The position numbers and the translations under genes are program-made. Positions 52,899 to 63,274 of a DNA stretch of 64,000 nucleotides are shown here, in pieces. The DNA is from Aphrocallistes beatrix (Eukaryota > Porifera > Hexactinellida > Sceptrulophora > Aphrocallistidae). The notes below the pieces were generated by a model that was not told where the DNA came from, did no database searches, and was given only the letters and a program-made list of their open reading frames with translations. The DNA lies in assembly GCA_963281255.1 (NCBI GenBank), contig OY725488.1, positions 4,735,925-4,799,924 of the forward strand. The letters are read 5' to 3'. Numbering within the stretch: position 1 is the stretch's first letter; every line of letters starts with the position of its first letter.

Positions 52899-53687
52899 TC
52901 CTTACTATTAAAACTCGATTAATGTGTATATATATATACAGGGTGTCTCAAAAGTTTTTTCCGGTTTTAGTCTGGTCTGGGGGATGATGAGTGGCACTGG
53001 GCTCTCGGAACTCCATTTTCTTCCTCCCAAACAATCTGTAAATGCAGAATACTATATAAAAGAAATTTTGGAGAAGTCCTGCCTTCCTACCTTGAAGAGA
53101 AGGAAAACTACAGGCCCAATGACAGAACGGAAAATGTGTCGCTTGATGTCCGAGGTCATTTTATGCAGGATGGGGCTCCTGCCCATACCGCCAAAAAGAC
53201 GCAAACCTGGCGTTCCAATCATATCCCAGGCTACTGGGCAAAAGGAATTTGGCCTAGCAATTCACCAGATTTAAATCCCATTGAAAATCTTTGAGCAAAA
53301 TGTCGACTCATCATGGAATTATGACGTCATTGTCACATTTTTAAAAGTTAAGCAACACAGTCATTCGGGCATAACTCAGCCATTATAGGAGATAGAAGGC
53401 TGAAATTTTGATAGAATATGTATACTAACATACCTCACATATGATGCAACTATCATCAAAAAATGATGACTCATCACTTTGTTATGACGTCATCATTATC
53501 AAAATTTTAAAAATTGACAAATTTGGCGACTTTTCGAGTGAAATCGATTTTAAAACTAAGATGGACATATTTAGAGATGATATCTCCCTTATAATCAACC
53601 AATGTCACATCCAGGCGACCGAAGGGAGCCTCCCGCGGACACGAAGTGTCCGCCAGCCGCGCAGCGCAAGCAAGCGAAGCGCGCTTG
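52899..53687 (+). mobile_element. Helitron-like copy carrying a Tc1 transposase fragment
   Basis: 5' tip and TA tract, then Tc1 sequence (52939-53291). The family body resumes at AGCAAAATGTCGACTC and runs to GAAGCGCGCTTG before T. The body segment between TCTGTAACG and CTCAG is missing, so Tc1 sequence replaces about 90 bp of the element. Confidence 0.85.
52939..53291 (+). pseudogene. Tc1 transposase fragment with left TIR only
   Basis: The tip CAGGGTGTCTCAAAAG is joined directly to the central catalytic part ([31 protein letters not shown]). After a shift come [14 protein letters not shown] with the second Asp, and [12 protein letters not shown] with the Glu, where the fragment stops. The N-terminal half and right TIR are absent. 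Confidence 0.85.
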
Positions 53688-54031
53688 TGGTTATAAATAA
53701 AGAAAAATAGTTGAGTTTAAAATCCAACCATAGGAAATAGAAATATTTCAAATATACGAAATTCTCAATTTCATCTTGATAGATTGTATATAGTACTATA
53801 ATATAAACTTCTTAAAAAATTAATTATAAACATCTAAATGTAGTAATTGCGGAGAAACTATGTAACCAAAATTCTTAGACGATAAGAATTTACTGTGAAT
53901 AATCTTAGTAGGAGTAATTTTTATGAAAGTAAATTCATCTCATTAATGAGATGCCTGATTTCTAGAATATAGTTTTGAATCAAATGGTTAAAGCAAGTGT
54001 GTAACAGAAAATTGATGTAAAATTGCAAATA
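53688..54031. other. No feature recognised
   Basis: AT-rich spacer between two Helitron-like copies. Confidence 0.5.
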
Positions 54032-54059
54032 TCCTTACTAATAAAACTCGATTAATGTA

Positions 54060-54100
<41 letters not shown>

Positions 54101-54603
54101 TATATATATCTGTAACGAATTGATTGAAGAAACTGCAGGGCGGAGAAAGCTGATTTTTGGCATGTGGGAGTATTTTGGCTATGGATCCAGTAAGTTCTGA
54201 GCTCAGAGCAAAATGTCGACTCATCATGGAATTATGACGTCATTGTCACATTTTTAAAAGTTAAGCAACACAGTTATTCGAGCATAACTCAGCCATTATA
54301 GGAGATAGAAGGCTGAAATTTTAATAGAATATGTATACTAACATATCTCACATATGATGCAAATATAATCAAAAAATGATGACTCATCGCTTTGTTATGA
54401 CGTCATCATTACTCATCAAAATTTTAAAAATTGATAAATTTGGTCATTTTTCGTGCGATATAGATTATAACAGTAGGACAGACGTATTTAGAGATGCTAT
54501 CTCCCTTACATTTAACCAGTGTGACCCCAGGCGACCGAAGAGAGCTTCCGGCGGACACAAAGTGTCTGCCAGCCGCGCAGCGCAAGCAAGCGAAGCGCGC
54601 TTG
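54032..54603 (+). mobile_element. Helitron-like element, full length
   Basis: A|TCCTTACTAATAAAACTCG start, (TA)n of about 50 bp, full body with two TGACGTCA motifs, hairpins, and GAAGCGCGCTTG|T end. 572 bp. Confidence 0.93.
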
Positions 54604-55004
54604 TTTGATTAAATATGGGATGTTTTATATTTAAGAATCTATAATAGGCAGTTTTGGTTAAATAATGGAGATTATTAAAGTATTGGAAAAGGTAAGCCTT
54701 TGAAAATTAGAGTAATCAGTAAAAGAACTGCTATTTATCCTAATTTCGATAATACGTAATTAAGAAATTAACGAAATTCTCTGTTTAGCACTATGCAATT
54801 AAATTCTAATTTCAAATATCTCGTAAAGGAAATAGTATATGAATTACTATTATTTTTTTGGTCTAATCTTTGTGTTTTGTCTATTTATAACAAAACTAGT
54901 CTATATTTTATAAGTACTTTTTATAAATTACAACATTTTACAATTTTTTATAAAATTATGTAAACATTTTGGATTTAAATGAATGCACACAGTGCCTTAT
55001 CAAG
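54604..55004. other. Probable 3' flank or UTR of the OST3-like gene
   Basis: AT-rich. Lies downstream of the minus-strand stop codon at 55005-55007. No repeat or ORF of note. Confidence 0.45.
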
Positions 55005-55499
55005 TTAAGAGAAAAAAAGAAAGCTATAAGGGTAACCTTGATATTTCATTTTGAAAATGGAGAGGAGATAAGAAAATATAAATACAAATAATATCAAGCC
55101 ACATAAAGTGAAAAGTCCTCTAGAAGGTATTCCAACAATATTCTTTGGACCAAATGGCATGAAGTCCGGATTTAACAAAATAAGAGCACAGGTTATGCCA
55201 AAATAGAGCATCAATACCACAACTGTTTCGGCAACAAATTGGTAGTGACTACTACCTGAAAAGTATCCGGTTTCTCCCGTGCTTGGGTTTCGATGAACTA
55301 GTGGTGGACCACGTATTTGATTCCACATTTGTCCAGAAATCATGATAAGGACAATTCCAATAGAAATAATTGACCAATAAATAGGGTTATATAAAGAATC
55401 CAACTGTTCTCGCAGCCAATATCCACAAAACATCACCAATAGGAAGAGTAAACCAAATCCAAATAAAATTTGGTAATTTGGAGGACGGAGCACGCGAAT
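55005..55499 (-). CDS. TUSC3/MAGT1: Terminal exon of an OST3/OST6-family subunit (TUSC3/MAGT1)
   Basis: The minus-strand frame enters after an AG acceptor (55501-55500) with IRVLRPPNY, the conserved junction at the start of the membrane domain in TUSC3/MAGT1. It then runs 161 further codons to a stop. Four hydrophobic segments lie at about residues 10-30, 38-55, 88-108 and 125-145. The family hallmark GQMWNQIRGPP near residue 54, SSHYQFVAET near 80 and the C-terminal LSIFKMKYQGYPYS are all present. In animals this protein is an accessory subunit of the STT3B oligosaccharyltransferase in the ER membrane, where its luminal thioredoxin domain helps N-glycosylation of cysteine-rich sites; MAGT1 is also linked to Mg2+ transport. 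The luminal thioredoxin exons would lie to the right but were not found in the window, so the upstream intron must be long and full of transposons. No damage seen. Confidence 0.88.
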   Translation of the reverse strand: MRVLRPPNYQILFGFGLLFLLVMFCGYWLREQLDSLYNPIYWSIISIGIVLIMISGQMWNQIRGPPLVHRNPSTGETGYFSGSSHYQFVAETVVVLMLYFGITCALILLNPDFMPFGPKNIVGIPSRGLFTLCGLILFVFIFSYLLSIFKMKYQGYPYSFLFFS

Positions 55500-57562
55500 C
55501 TAGATTTAGGCATATTATGAGATTAAAAATCATTACGCTAACCTTCCAAGTAGACCTACAACCTGAATTTCGCAAGTCTTTAAATCCATTTTTTTGAATA
55601 AATGGAAATATTTAATTAGAAATCATTGAATATAAATAATTTCGATTCGTGGACGTCCGCTACAGAACTGGCAAACACATCATAAATTTTATAAAATATC
55701 AAGGTTCCTTCGAGTGTCTAGTAAAACCAAGTAGTTTTGGTTACAACGGACGCCTCTAAGACAATCTTACAAATAACATGAATACAAAGCAAAAATCCAT
55801 ACTAAATGAAAGTTGGCAATGATATCATCATGCATGATGATAGACATTTTGACTCACATTCAGTAGAAAGGTAGAGAATGTTAGTATGTATCAACATGCC
55901 AATTTTAATTATATATTATTTATCTTCAGTTTTACAACATATTTTTAAATATATAGTGATGTTGTGATTATCCAGGAATACCTATAATTTAATGATTTTA
56001 TAATTCGAGTGATGTTATAAGTCCTAACCGATTTCGTAATGATCTTGTATTACTTGTATTAATTATCAAGATATCCTCAAGGCATGCACTTCCATATCTC
56101 AGCATTTGCAATATCGCTAAACAGATTTTAATTATAGTTCAAGGGAATGGGTATCCAAAGTTTAATTCTGGCACTATTGATAACCATGTCAATATTAAAA
56201 AATGAGGATTAAAAAAAACTATTCTCCATGGATGATTGGCAATACCCTGAATTTGAATCAACCAAAAAGACACTCTTCGCAGACTTGTTCATCACAAATC
56301 CGATTCCGCCCCTGGCTAGAATATAAACGCATAAGCAACAAGCTACCTCTGTCATCTGCCATGCTAAGATGGATTATGTACATTGAAATAACTCTAACCT
56401 CGAAAAATGGAAAACCTCACTGCTATAGAATGCTTTACGGAAGCTTTTACCTATAAAAACATGACCAAAATACGAACAGTAAGCGCTGAATAACTCTTCT
56501 TAATAATCTCTAATTTACCATTGTCCACATCCTCTCGTATTCAAGAAATTAGCATAAATATTTTAAAATGCGACACTCCTTTTCTACTGGTATTGTGCTT
56601 GAAACTTTAAAGCAGCGAAGGATATTCCATAGCCTAGTCTATATAAGGCTTACCTTCAAATCTGATATTTTGCACCAGGGATCAAGTAGTGTACAATATT
56701 ATTATTGATCCATAGTTTTAAAACATTTCTCGATGTACAATTAGAAATATTTACAAATATTTTGATCAAATTTTAAATGATTCATGTTAATTTTTTGTAA
56801 TTAATTAATACAATTCTCCTTCCACCGATATTTTTAGCACTTCCTAATAATTAGATTTTGAAAGCCGAACTGTTCTGCCCCGGGTTGTAGGGGTAATTAT
56901 ACCCCAGACGATCGCGTCCCAGTTATTAAACCTCCAGATTTATCCACCTGAGTTATGACATGCCTGGATACATGCTCTCCACCGTGACGATATTTCTGAC
57001 CTCAAAATATTTTATGTGTGTGCTAAGCATTTTCAGTAGGAAGATATTCAATTTTTTTACACAGTACCAAGATATGGCACATCTAATGAGGTCACGCGGG
57101 GAAGACCCAAATAAATCCTGGCGCAGGTCCCTCCTCCTTCCTGGTTGCCCGTATTATTATTCCTCTACCCTTCAACTTAAATCAAACAGACTCGGTTCTC
57201 TTACGACTTTAAAGAGGAAGATTTATCGAATCAAGCAACTACTCTCAGCTTGGTTCGGAAAATGCAGAAATGGAGAAGTTTCAAGTTAGTTGTTTAGAAG
57301 AAATACGGGATAAGTTAGCGTTGATAACAATCCCAGCTGACAGGTTAGTTTGGGTTCCAACAGATAATTGTGTAAGGTTTTTTGACCTAAAATGGAAAAT
57401 CATAATATTTGTGAAAATGTTTCTCTTGAAGTAAATTCTTTATCTGTGATTGGATATAACTATGGTGAGTCCATTTCTCTCTCTCTTATATTTATTACTG
57501 ATATCTGACAAATGGAAACCATTTACAGAGATTACTCTGAAACTTAGCTCTCTCCTCAGAAG
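55500..57562. other. Probable intron of the OST3-like gene; no certain feature
   Basis: Plus-strand frames at 56202-56456 and 56960-57289 lack recognisable domains. The second, Arg/Lys-rich near its end (TTLKRKIYRIKQLL), could be the N-terminal region of the P-element fossil that follows. Confidence 0.45.
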
Positions 57563-57987
57563 AAACATCCTTACCATATCTCTAAAGTAAAGGAACATTG
57601 AGGATGCCATATGTACTCTATTAGATAGTGATGAAACAGGAATCCATTGCTCAGATTTTCCAAGATTACAATTCATTCTTGGTCAACTAGAGAATGTAGG
57701 TATTTACATGAAAAGAAGGAAATATAATGTTATTAGACAATTTCTGGACATAAAAACGCATCTGGTTTCTCCTGCTAGTTACAAAATTCTTCAGTTCAGA
57801 AAGCAATTTTCCACATGTTCACATACTAGAAAAAGTGTATTCTTCCTTTGGCCTAGAAAATGGCTTTTGCACTTAACTTAGCCAAATAACTTTTAGTTCT
57901 CAGGAGAAGAATGTAATTGTTTAAATGGATGAGATCCACGTTAAGTCTGATATCTCATGTAAGGGTGGAAAAATATTTGGCTCTAAC
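57563..57987 (+). pseudogene. P-element/THAP9-like transposase fossil, first part
   Basis: Plus strand, frames shifting: KYNVIRQFLD...LVSPASYKILQ, then FPHVHILEKVYSSFGLENGF (the 'HP.TL...' segment of P transposases), then EKNVIV, a stop, MDEIHVKSDISCKGGKIFGSN, the first catalytic acidic block of THAP9/P-element enzymes. It stops at the palindrome inserted at 57988 and resumes at 59906. Confidence 0.72.
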
Positions 57988-58488
57988 CATGGCTTACTAA
58001 ATAAACGGCTATATATGTCCCCGACTAGGCCTTCATACAAGAAGTTTTAACACAGTTAAAATTTAATTAGATCGATAAATCAAAAACTACTTCCGATATA
58101 CATTTGAAATGTATTATTACCATATACTAGTACAAAAATGGTTTCAGAGTATCCAATTACGCTGTCAAAAATTTGATATGTCCTTATGTGATTGCGCAAT
58201 AGGCTCTTTTTAGAGCGAAAAATGTTGCTGTTCTAGCTCATATCAAACACCGTAAATTGATAGAACAACAATAGGAGATCTGCAAGTTTCAGTTGGAATG
58301 TCTATGCATTCCTCAGTTACTATAGAGACAAAAAATTGCATGTTTAAGCCATATCTCGAAAAGTATAGAGCGTAGACACTAAGAAATTAAACCATTTAAA
58401 CCGTGAACTATTACTCCCTAAATGAGAATGATACTATTCACATGTCTATTTTCAATATTTTCTGAGTTATCTAGGATTTTGCCACATC

Positions 58489-59330
58489 TAGGGCTTACAA
58501 TCCCTGACATATTTTGTAATCCCAGGATTTCGGGATTGACTTTATTTTCTAATCCCGGGATTTCGGGATTAAGCAATTAATACCCAAGTATCACGAATAG
58601 ACGGGATCTCCGTTTATTTATTTTAAATAATGAATACTGAATTAAGGTTATATAGTATACGTGTATCAGGCGAAAAACAACCTTTATCAGATTATTTATG
58701 CTAACTAACAGTTATCTGAAACAAAATAAGCATGGGATTATTTTTGATTATTTCTAATTAGACAAAGAGTGTTTAAACTCTTGTCACTGAGTGAATTTCT
58801 GAATTTGTTGCAAAGATATGCACATGATGAGAAAATCCTTTCCACTTCTACTGAAGTAGGCTGTACTGTAAGCAACATACGATAAACCTTCTCTAGCAAG
58901 ATCCCTCTTTCTCCTATGTTCAGTAATGTTTAGTTCATGCTTCAACGAAGATGATAGAGATTCATCAGATGGTTGTTGTTTTTGAGACACCTGAAGCGAA
59001 ACATCAATTTCTAATTGTAATTTCATTGCCACGGGTAGAGTGGCTGCCTCCTGACTTTCTGAATTCGAATTAGGTATATCATCTACATTATTTACTTCTG
59101 TAACCTCATTTGTATCTAGCACTCTGGATAATGATGTGTACAACAGAATGTCCTCACCACTCCGTTTTTTTCAAGCTTGTCCATCGGATTGTGAGGTATG
59201 CAGTGATCACTGAATTTTCTACTAAACTCGGAATCCCGGGATTAGAAATCGGGATCGGGGTTAAAAAAACAAATCTTGAGATTGAATCCCGGAAGTGAAA
59301 TGGATCGGGATCCCGGGATTGTAAGCTCTA
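58489..59330 (-). mobile_element. hAT element remnant with 8-bp duplication
   Basis: TAGGGCTTACAATCCC and the inverse GGGATTGTAAGCTCTA, with CCCGGGATT repeats next to both ends, flanked by gccacatc / gtcacatc. 842 bp, internally deleted. Confidence 0.9.
58750..59143 (-). pseudogene. hAT transposase C-terminal remnant
   Basis: The open frame 58784-59143 ends in a region that, with two frame changes, reads TASVEVERIFSS, then NKFRNSLSDKSLNTLC, the hAT dimerisation domain. The N-terminal part (NSESQEAATLPVAMKLQLEIDVS) is the loop before it. The catalytic core is gone. Confidence 0.75.
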
Positions 59331-59905
59331 GTCACATCTCATTACTTCCCTATAGATCGGGATAAAATCCTAGATAACTCAGAACATATTGAAAGTAAAC
59401 ATGTGAATATGTAGTATCATTCTCATATAGGAAGTAATAGTTTACGGATTAAATGGTATAATTTCGTAGTGTCTACGATCTATAATTTTCGAGTTATGGC
59501 TTAAACATGCAATTTTTTTGTTTCTATAGCAACTGAGGAGTGCATAGACATTCCAGCCAAAACTTTCAGATTTTTGAATTGAGGTCTTCCTATTGTTGCT
59601 CTATTAAAAAATCAAGCATTAGAAATGCAGATTACGATGTTTAATATGAGCTAGAACAGCAACATTTTTCGCTCTAAAAAGAGCCTATTGCGCAACACAT
59701 GATGACATATCAAATTATTGACAGCGGAATTGGATACTCTGATATAATGTTAGTATATGGTACGAGTAGTAATACATTTCAAATGTCTATCGGAAGCGGT
59801 TTTTGATCTATCGGTCTAATTAAATGTTGACTGTGTTAAAACTTGCCTTCTTTTTTGAAGGCATAGTTGGGGACATATATATAGCAGTATATTTAGTAAG
59901 CCATG

Positions 59906-60725
59906 CTCCAACTTATCCCCTGAAAGCCCACAAGAACAGTATTTGCTATCATCGTTTCTAGTTTACGCAAAAATTGGTAATGTATTTTTCGTTTGATACG
60001 TACCACGCAACTATATCTGCTAAACACCTCTTTTCTATAATTAAGTCTTGTATTTTGGATATCGAATCTTGCGGTTTGAAAATACAGATTATTTCTACCG
60101 AGAATTACCCTTTAAATGTTAATTTATTCAAGTTATTTTTTCCAACTAAACAGTTAAGACTAGTGTACCACATCCAGATAATAAAAGGAAACTCTGTTAT
60201 TTGACTTCATGCACATTTTGAAAAGTATTCGAAACAACTGGTTGAATCAGAGAGATATTCGGAAAACCTTTCACTTTCCCAGCTTTCAGAACATTAAGCT
60301 AGACTACTGTGTGCATCCTGTTTAAGTTTATTCAGCATCTTTCAGTGATGTGCGTCTTCTCTATAATTCAGCAAAGAATCCTTAGCTAAGTTAATTCTTA
60401 ATTTAGCATTCGAAGCTTGTTTTCCTTCTGATATTGAGCACCAAAATGTGAAACTTGTTCAAAAAATATTCAAAGATTTGACTGTTGCAGCTCTGAAGTT
60501 ACAGAATGAACTCAATAACCAAGAAGGCCGAAGCAATAAACACGACTTTGTTGAAATGCTTCAACCGGGTCAACGGAGAAATTTGAGGAGTATGAACATT
60601 TTGATGGTCTTGAGGGTCTCCTTGACCATAATTTTTGCATTGTCATTTTGTGCTGAAGTCAATTGGACACCTTATTATGACTTTCAAAGCCTACTATATC
60701 TTGCTAAATCGTTGAACAAATACTA
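59906..60725 (+). pseudogene. P-element/THAP9-like transposase fossil, second part
   Basis: AKIGNVF, then ISAKHLFSIIKSCILDIESCGLKIQIISTENYPLNVNLFKLF, the P-type GTPase-insert/RNase-H region. Then come IRNNWLNQRDIRKTFHFPSF (the 'KCIRNNW' landmark), LLYNSAKNP and QNVKLVQKIFKDLTVAALK, near the C-terminal end. Many stops. The order and spacing match a P transposase interrupted only by the palindrome. Confidence 0.78.
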
Positions 60726-61043
60726 AAAATACACAACTAAATGATATTTATATACTACATGAATATTTTTCCATAACTAAATTCAGTAGTATAAAAGAAT
60801 GCATTGCTATACTGTGATAGATATTTGCTGGGAGGTTCAAAAAGTTTCGACAAAAAATGAGTTTGGATCCCAGAAAAGGTGCTGTTTAACCGCATGCTAT
60901 AGTAGTGTAATCAAGATAGTGTATATATAGGATGAAATCGCATAAATGAAGTCATCCTGAAATTATAATACTCTTCTTAAACATATGTCCAATATTACAC
61001 AAAGTTAAAGTTCACCACAAATAATATTGGGACATACTGTAAA
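60726..61043. other. No feature recognised
   Basis: AT-rich spacer after the P-element fossil. Confidence 0.5.
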
Positions 61044-61210
61044 CAGGGGCGGTCCCAGGGGGGAGGGGGCATCCGGGGCATTTGACCCGTGTTTGATTCC
61101 GCGGCCCTGGATTTTATTCGACCATCTAAGCCAAATGATAGGAAGGCCCCCGGATGTTTTCCTTTGGCTCCGCCTTGCCCGGATTTGGAAAATTCCTGTG
61201 ACCACCCCTG
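61044..61210. mobile_element. hAT MITE with perfect 8-bp duplication
   Basis: CAGGGGCGGTCCCAGG and the inverse CCTGTGACCACCCCTG, flanked by actgtaaa at 61036-61043 and 61211-61218. 167 bp. The GC-rich frames here are not genes. Confidence 0.93.
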
Positions 61211-61527
61211 ACTGTAAATGCCTATGCCTTCCAATATCGGTTGGACCAGCCATAACATATTCAATTAGGTTTTAATGTTGACATCGCATTCGTTAAATTT
61301 GTAGAAATTTGGGGGATCACATGACGATATTAGAGCTGAATATTTTCCTTGACGACGAAGGAATGTGCACATTCCGATCGCAAACCTCATCTAGTGACCC
61401 CTTGATTTGCTCCCCTATATTCCATGAGCTCAAACAAACCTAAATCAACACTCTACATGATGATTTAGTAGGATTTATATATTTTTCAAAAGTACCCATT
61501 AAATCGCATCCAAACTGCTAACTAATA

Positions 61528-61715
61528 CAGTCGACTCCGCTTAATAGGGCCACTGTTTAATCGGGTCAGCCGCTTAATCGGGCCACTTTTGGTAGGACCA
61601 GAATAGCTCTCACACATAGAAGCTAGTACAAAATATTTTCGGCTAATAGGGTTCTCCGCTTAATCGGGCCAAAATGTCCTCTGACCGATGTGGCCCTATT
61701 AAGCGGAGTCGACTG
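61528..61715. mobile_element. pogo/Tigger-type MITE
   Basis: CAGTCGACTCCGCTTAATAG and its exact inverse at the right, TA on both sides. 188 bp with CTTAATCGGGCCA phrases. Confidence 0.93.
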
Positions 61716-62494
61716 TATAATGATACATATCCATTCCAAAATTTGAATTTATATGCAAAGCTTTTTAAGGTAAATGCACTCCTCAAACATTTTATGATTA
61801 ATTCCCAAATCCGCCTACAGAAGACGATCGACGTTTCAGTTTTCTTGATTTTATCTCTAATTGGATTGAGAGATAGAGTTTAATCAATAGTAAGGATGGG
61901 AAACTTGGTCAACATACCTTTGCCAGTTTGTGACATTCTTGCGATAACATATTTCTGAATGCTCTTTACCTAATAGTTGTGGGTTTGACCATGTTTTAAA
62001 TTCCAGACTTCAGAATAACAAAATAGAAAACCAATTCAGGCAATAAATTGCATGATGAAGAGGACTGAATATCACAGTTCCTCTCCCCTATTTCGAAGCC
62101 TAACGCCATCCAAACTTATGTAATATATTAATACTCTCAAATTGTTCACTAAACGAAAAAATAGTGAAATTTCCAAAATTTATCATCCAACATACCAGAA
62201 GAAAGTCTTTAATAGAAATATATTTTGATCAATATAGTACTGAATCCCGATATCATACCAGATTTCTCTATCTTATCAATGAACTAGTTTTAAATTGAAT
62301 TTCCAGTCCTTATCCATAGTAGTTCATGACACTCATTACCTTCTCCTCTTAGTCAGCAAGTGGTCTGTTTTGCCCACTCTTCGACTTATTCTATCCAAAC
62401 ATAGCCAACTCTAAACTTCATGAAATTCTCTACTCCATTTGCTCAAAAATTCAGGGAACCAACAAATTTTAAAGCCATCGGAAATATTTACATA
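61716..62494. other. No feature recognised
   Basis: AT-rich. Several T-rich/CAG acceptor-like stretches but no supporting coding sequence. Confidence 0.5.
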
Positions 62495-63274
62495 CAAGTG
62501 CGCTTCGGAAGCGTGCGATGCGAGGGTGGTGGGCACTTTGCGTACACCAGAGGCAACTTTAGGGTACCTGATGCCTTATTCACTAATAAAACTTAAGATT
62601 TGCTTAACTTTTGAATCTTCAAAATTAGAAGAGATTTTTAAAGAATTCAAATACTTGTAGATTGCATACTCTATTAATTTTAAGTGGTACAATTGAAATG
62701 CTTGACAAATTTTGACTCATTTGTTAAACTTTTCAGAAAGTTACGTCATATTTTAAGTTAAGTATGACGTCATAATACTTAAGTATGACATCACGAATAT
62801 TTCGAGAGTGACTTGGAATATTTCCAGTATTTAGGTAGTTTATATTTCTATTGGTATCATTGAACATCTACTAATATTTACCCAAATCGTATTGCAACTC
62901 TTCAAAATTTCCACTATATAAAGTTTTATAAAGTTAAGCAAAAAAAAGTTTTCTTAGTGAATAAGGCCCCGGGGCTCACAAAGAGTAAGTATAAGGGAGA
63001 AAGCATCTCTAAATATGTGTGTGAGTGTGTCTTACTGTTATGATCGATATCGATCGAAAAATCATCAAATTTGTTAGTTTTTCAATTTTTGACAATATTA
63101 AAATCGGAAAACTGGTTTTCTGATTATAAAAAGGTGACAATGACGTCATAATTCCATGATGAGTCGACATTTTTGTCCCAAGTCAGAACTTAGTGGAGCA
63201 ATAGCCAAAAATTCCCACATGCCAAAAATCAGCATTCAGTGCCTGACATATTCACAATCAATTCGTTCCAGATA
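62495..63274 (-). mobile_element. Helitron-like copy split by a Harbinger MITE, cut by mariner
   Basis: Inverted 3' end CAAGTGCGCTTCGG, then a MITE (62572-62971). The body resumes at CTCACAAAGAGTAAG and runs to ATCAATTCGTTCCAGA, where the mariner begins in the expected TA tract. Confidence 0.8.
62572..62971. mobile_element. Harbinger-type MITE
   Basis: TGCCTTATTCACTAATAAAAC at the left, GTTTTCTTAGTGAATAAGGC and CCC at the right. The tip matches the Harbinger end at 48850 (GGCCTCATTCACTGAAG). Internal tandem of AAGTATGACGTCA / AAGTATGACATCA near 62760. Confidence 0.7.

Larger units (their letters stand above)
57988..59905. mobile_element. Long palindrome, family B copy 2, containing a hAT
   Basis: Outer arms inverted around the nested hAT. 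Tips CATGGCTTACTAAATAAACG and the inverse of CATGGCTTACTAAATATAC. Flanks gctctaac and gctccaac are nearly the same 8-mer. Without the hAT it is about 1.07 kb and aligns with 12024-13112. Confidence 0.83.

Noticed and set aside
55500..55560. Upstream mini-exon of the OST3-like gene ending at about 55543 with a 43-bp intron
   Set aside because: A GT...AG pair exists, but the preceding codons do not resemble the family and no acceptor for that exon is clear.
56202..57289. Host exons or P-element N-terminus
   Set aside because: Frames are open but carry no motif I can name; kept only as a possibility in the region note.
61005..61264. Minus-strand Gly/Pro-rich ORFs
   Set aside because: They overlap a 167-bp hAT MITE with perfect duplication; the coding appearance comes from its GC-rich ends.
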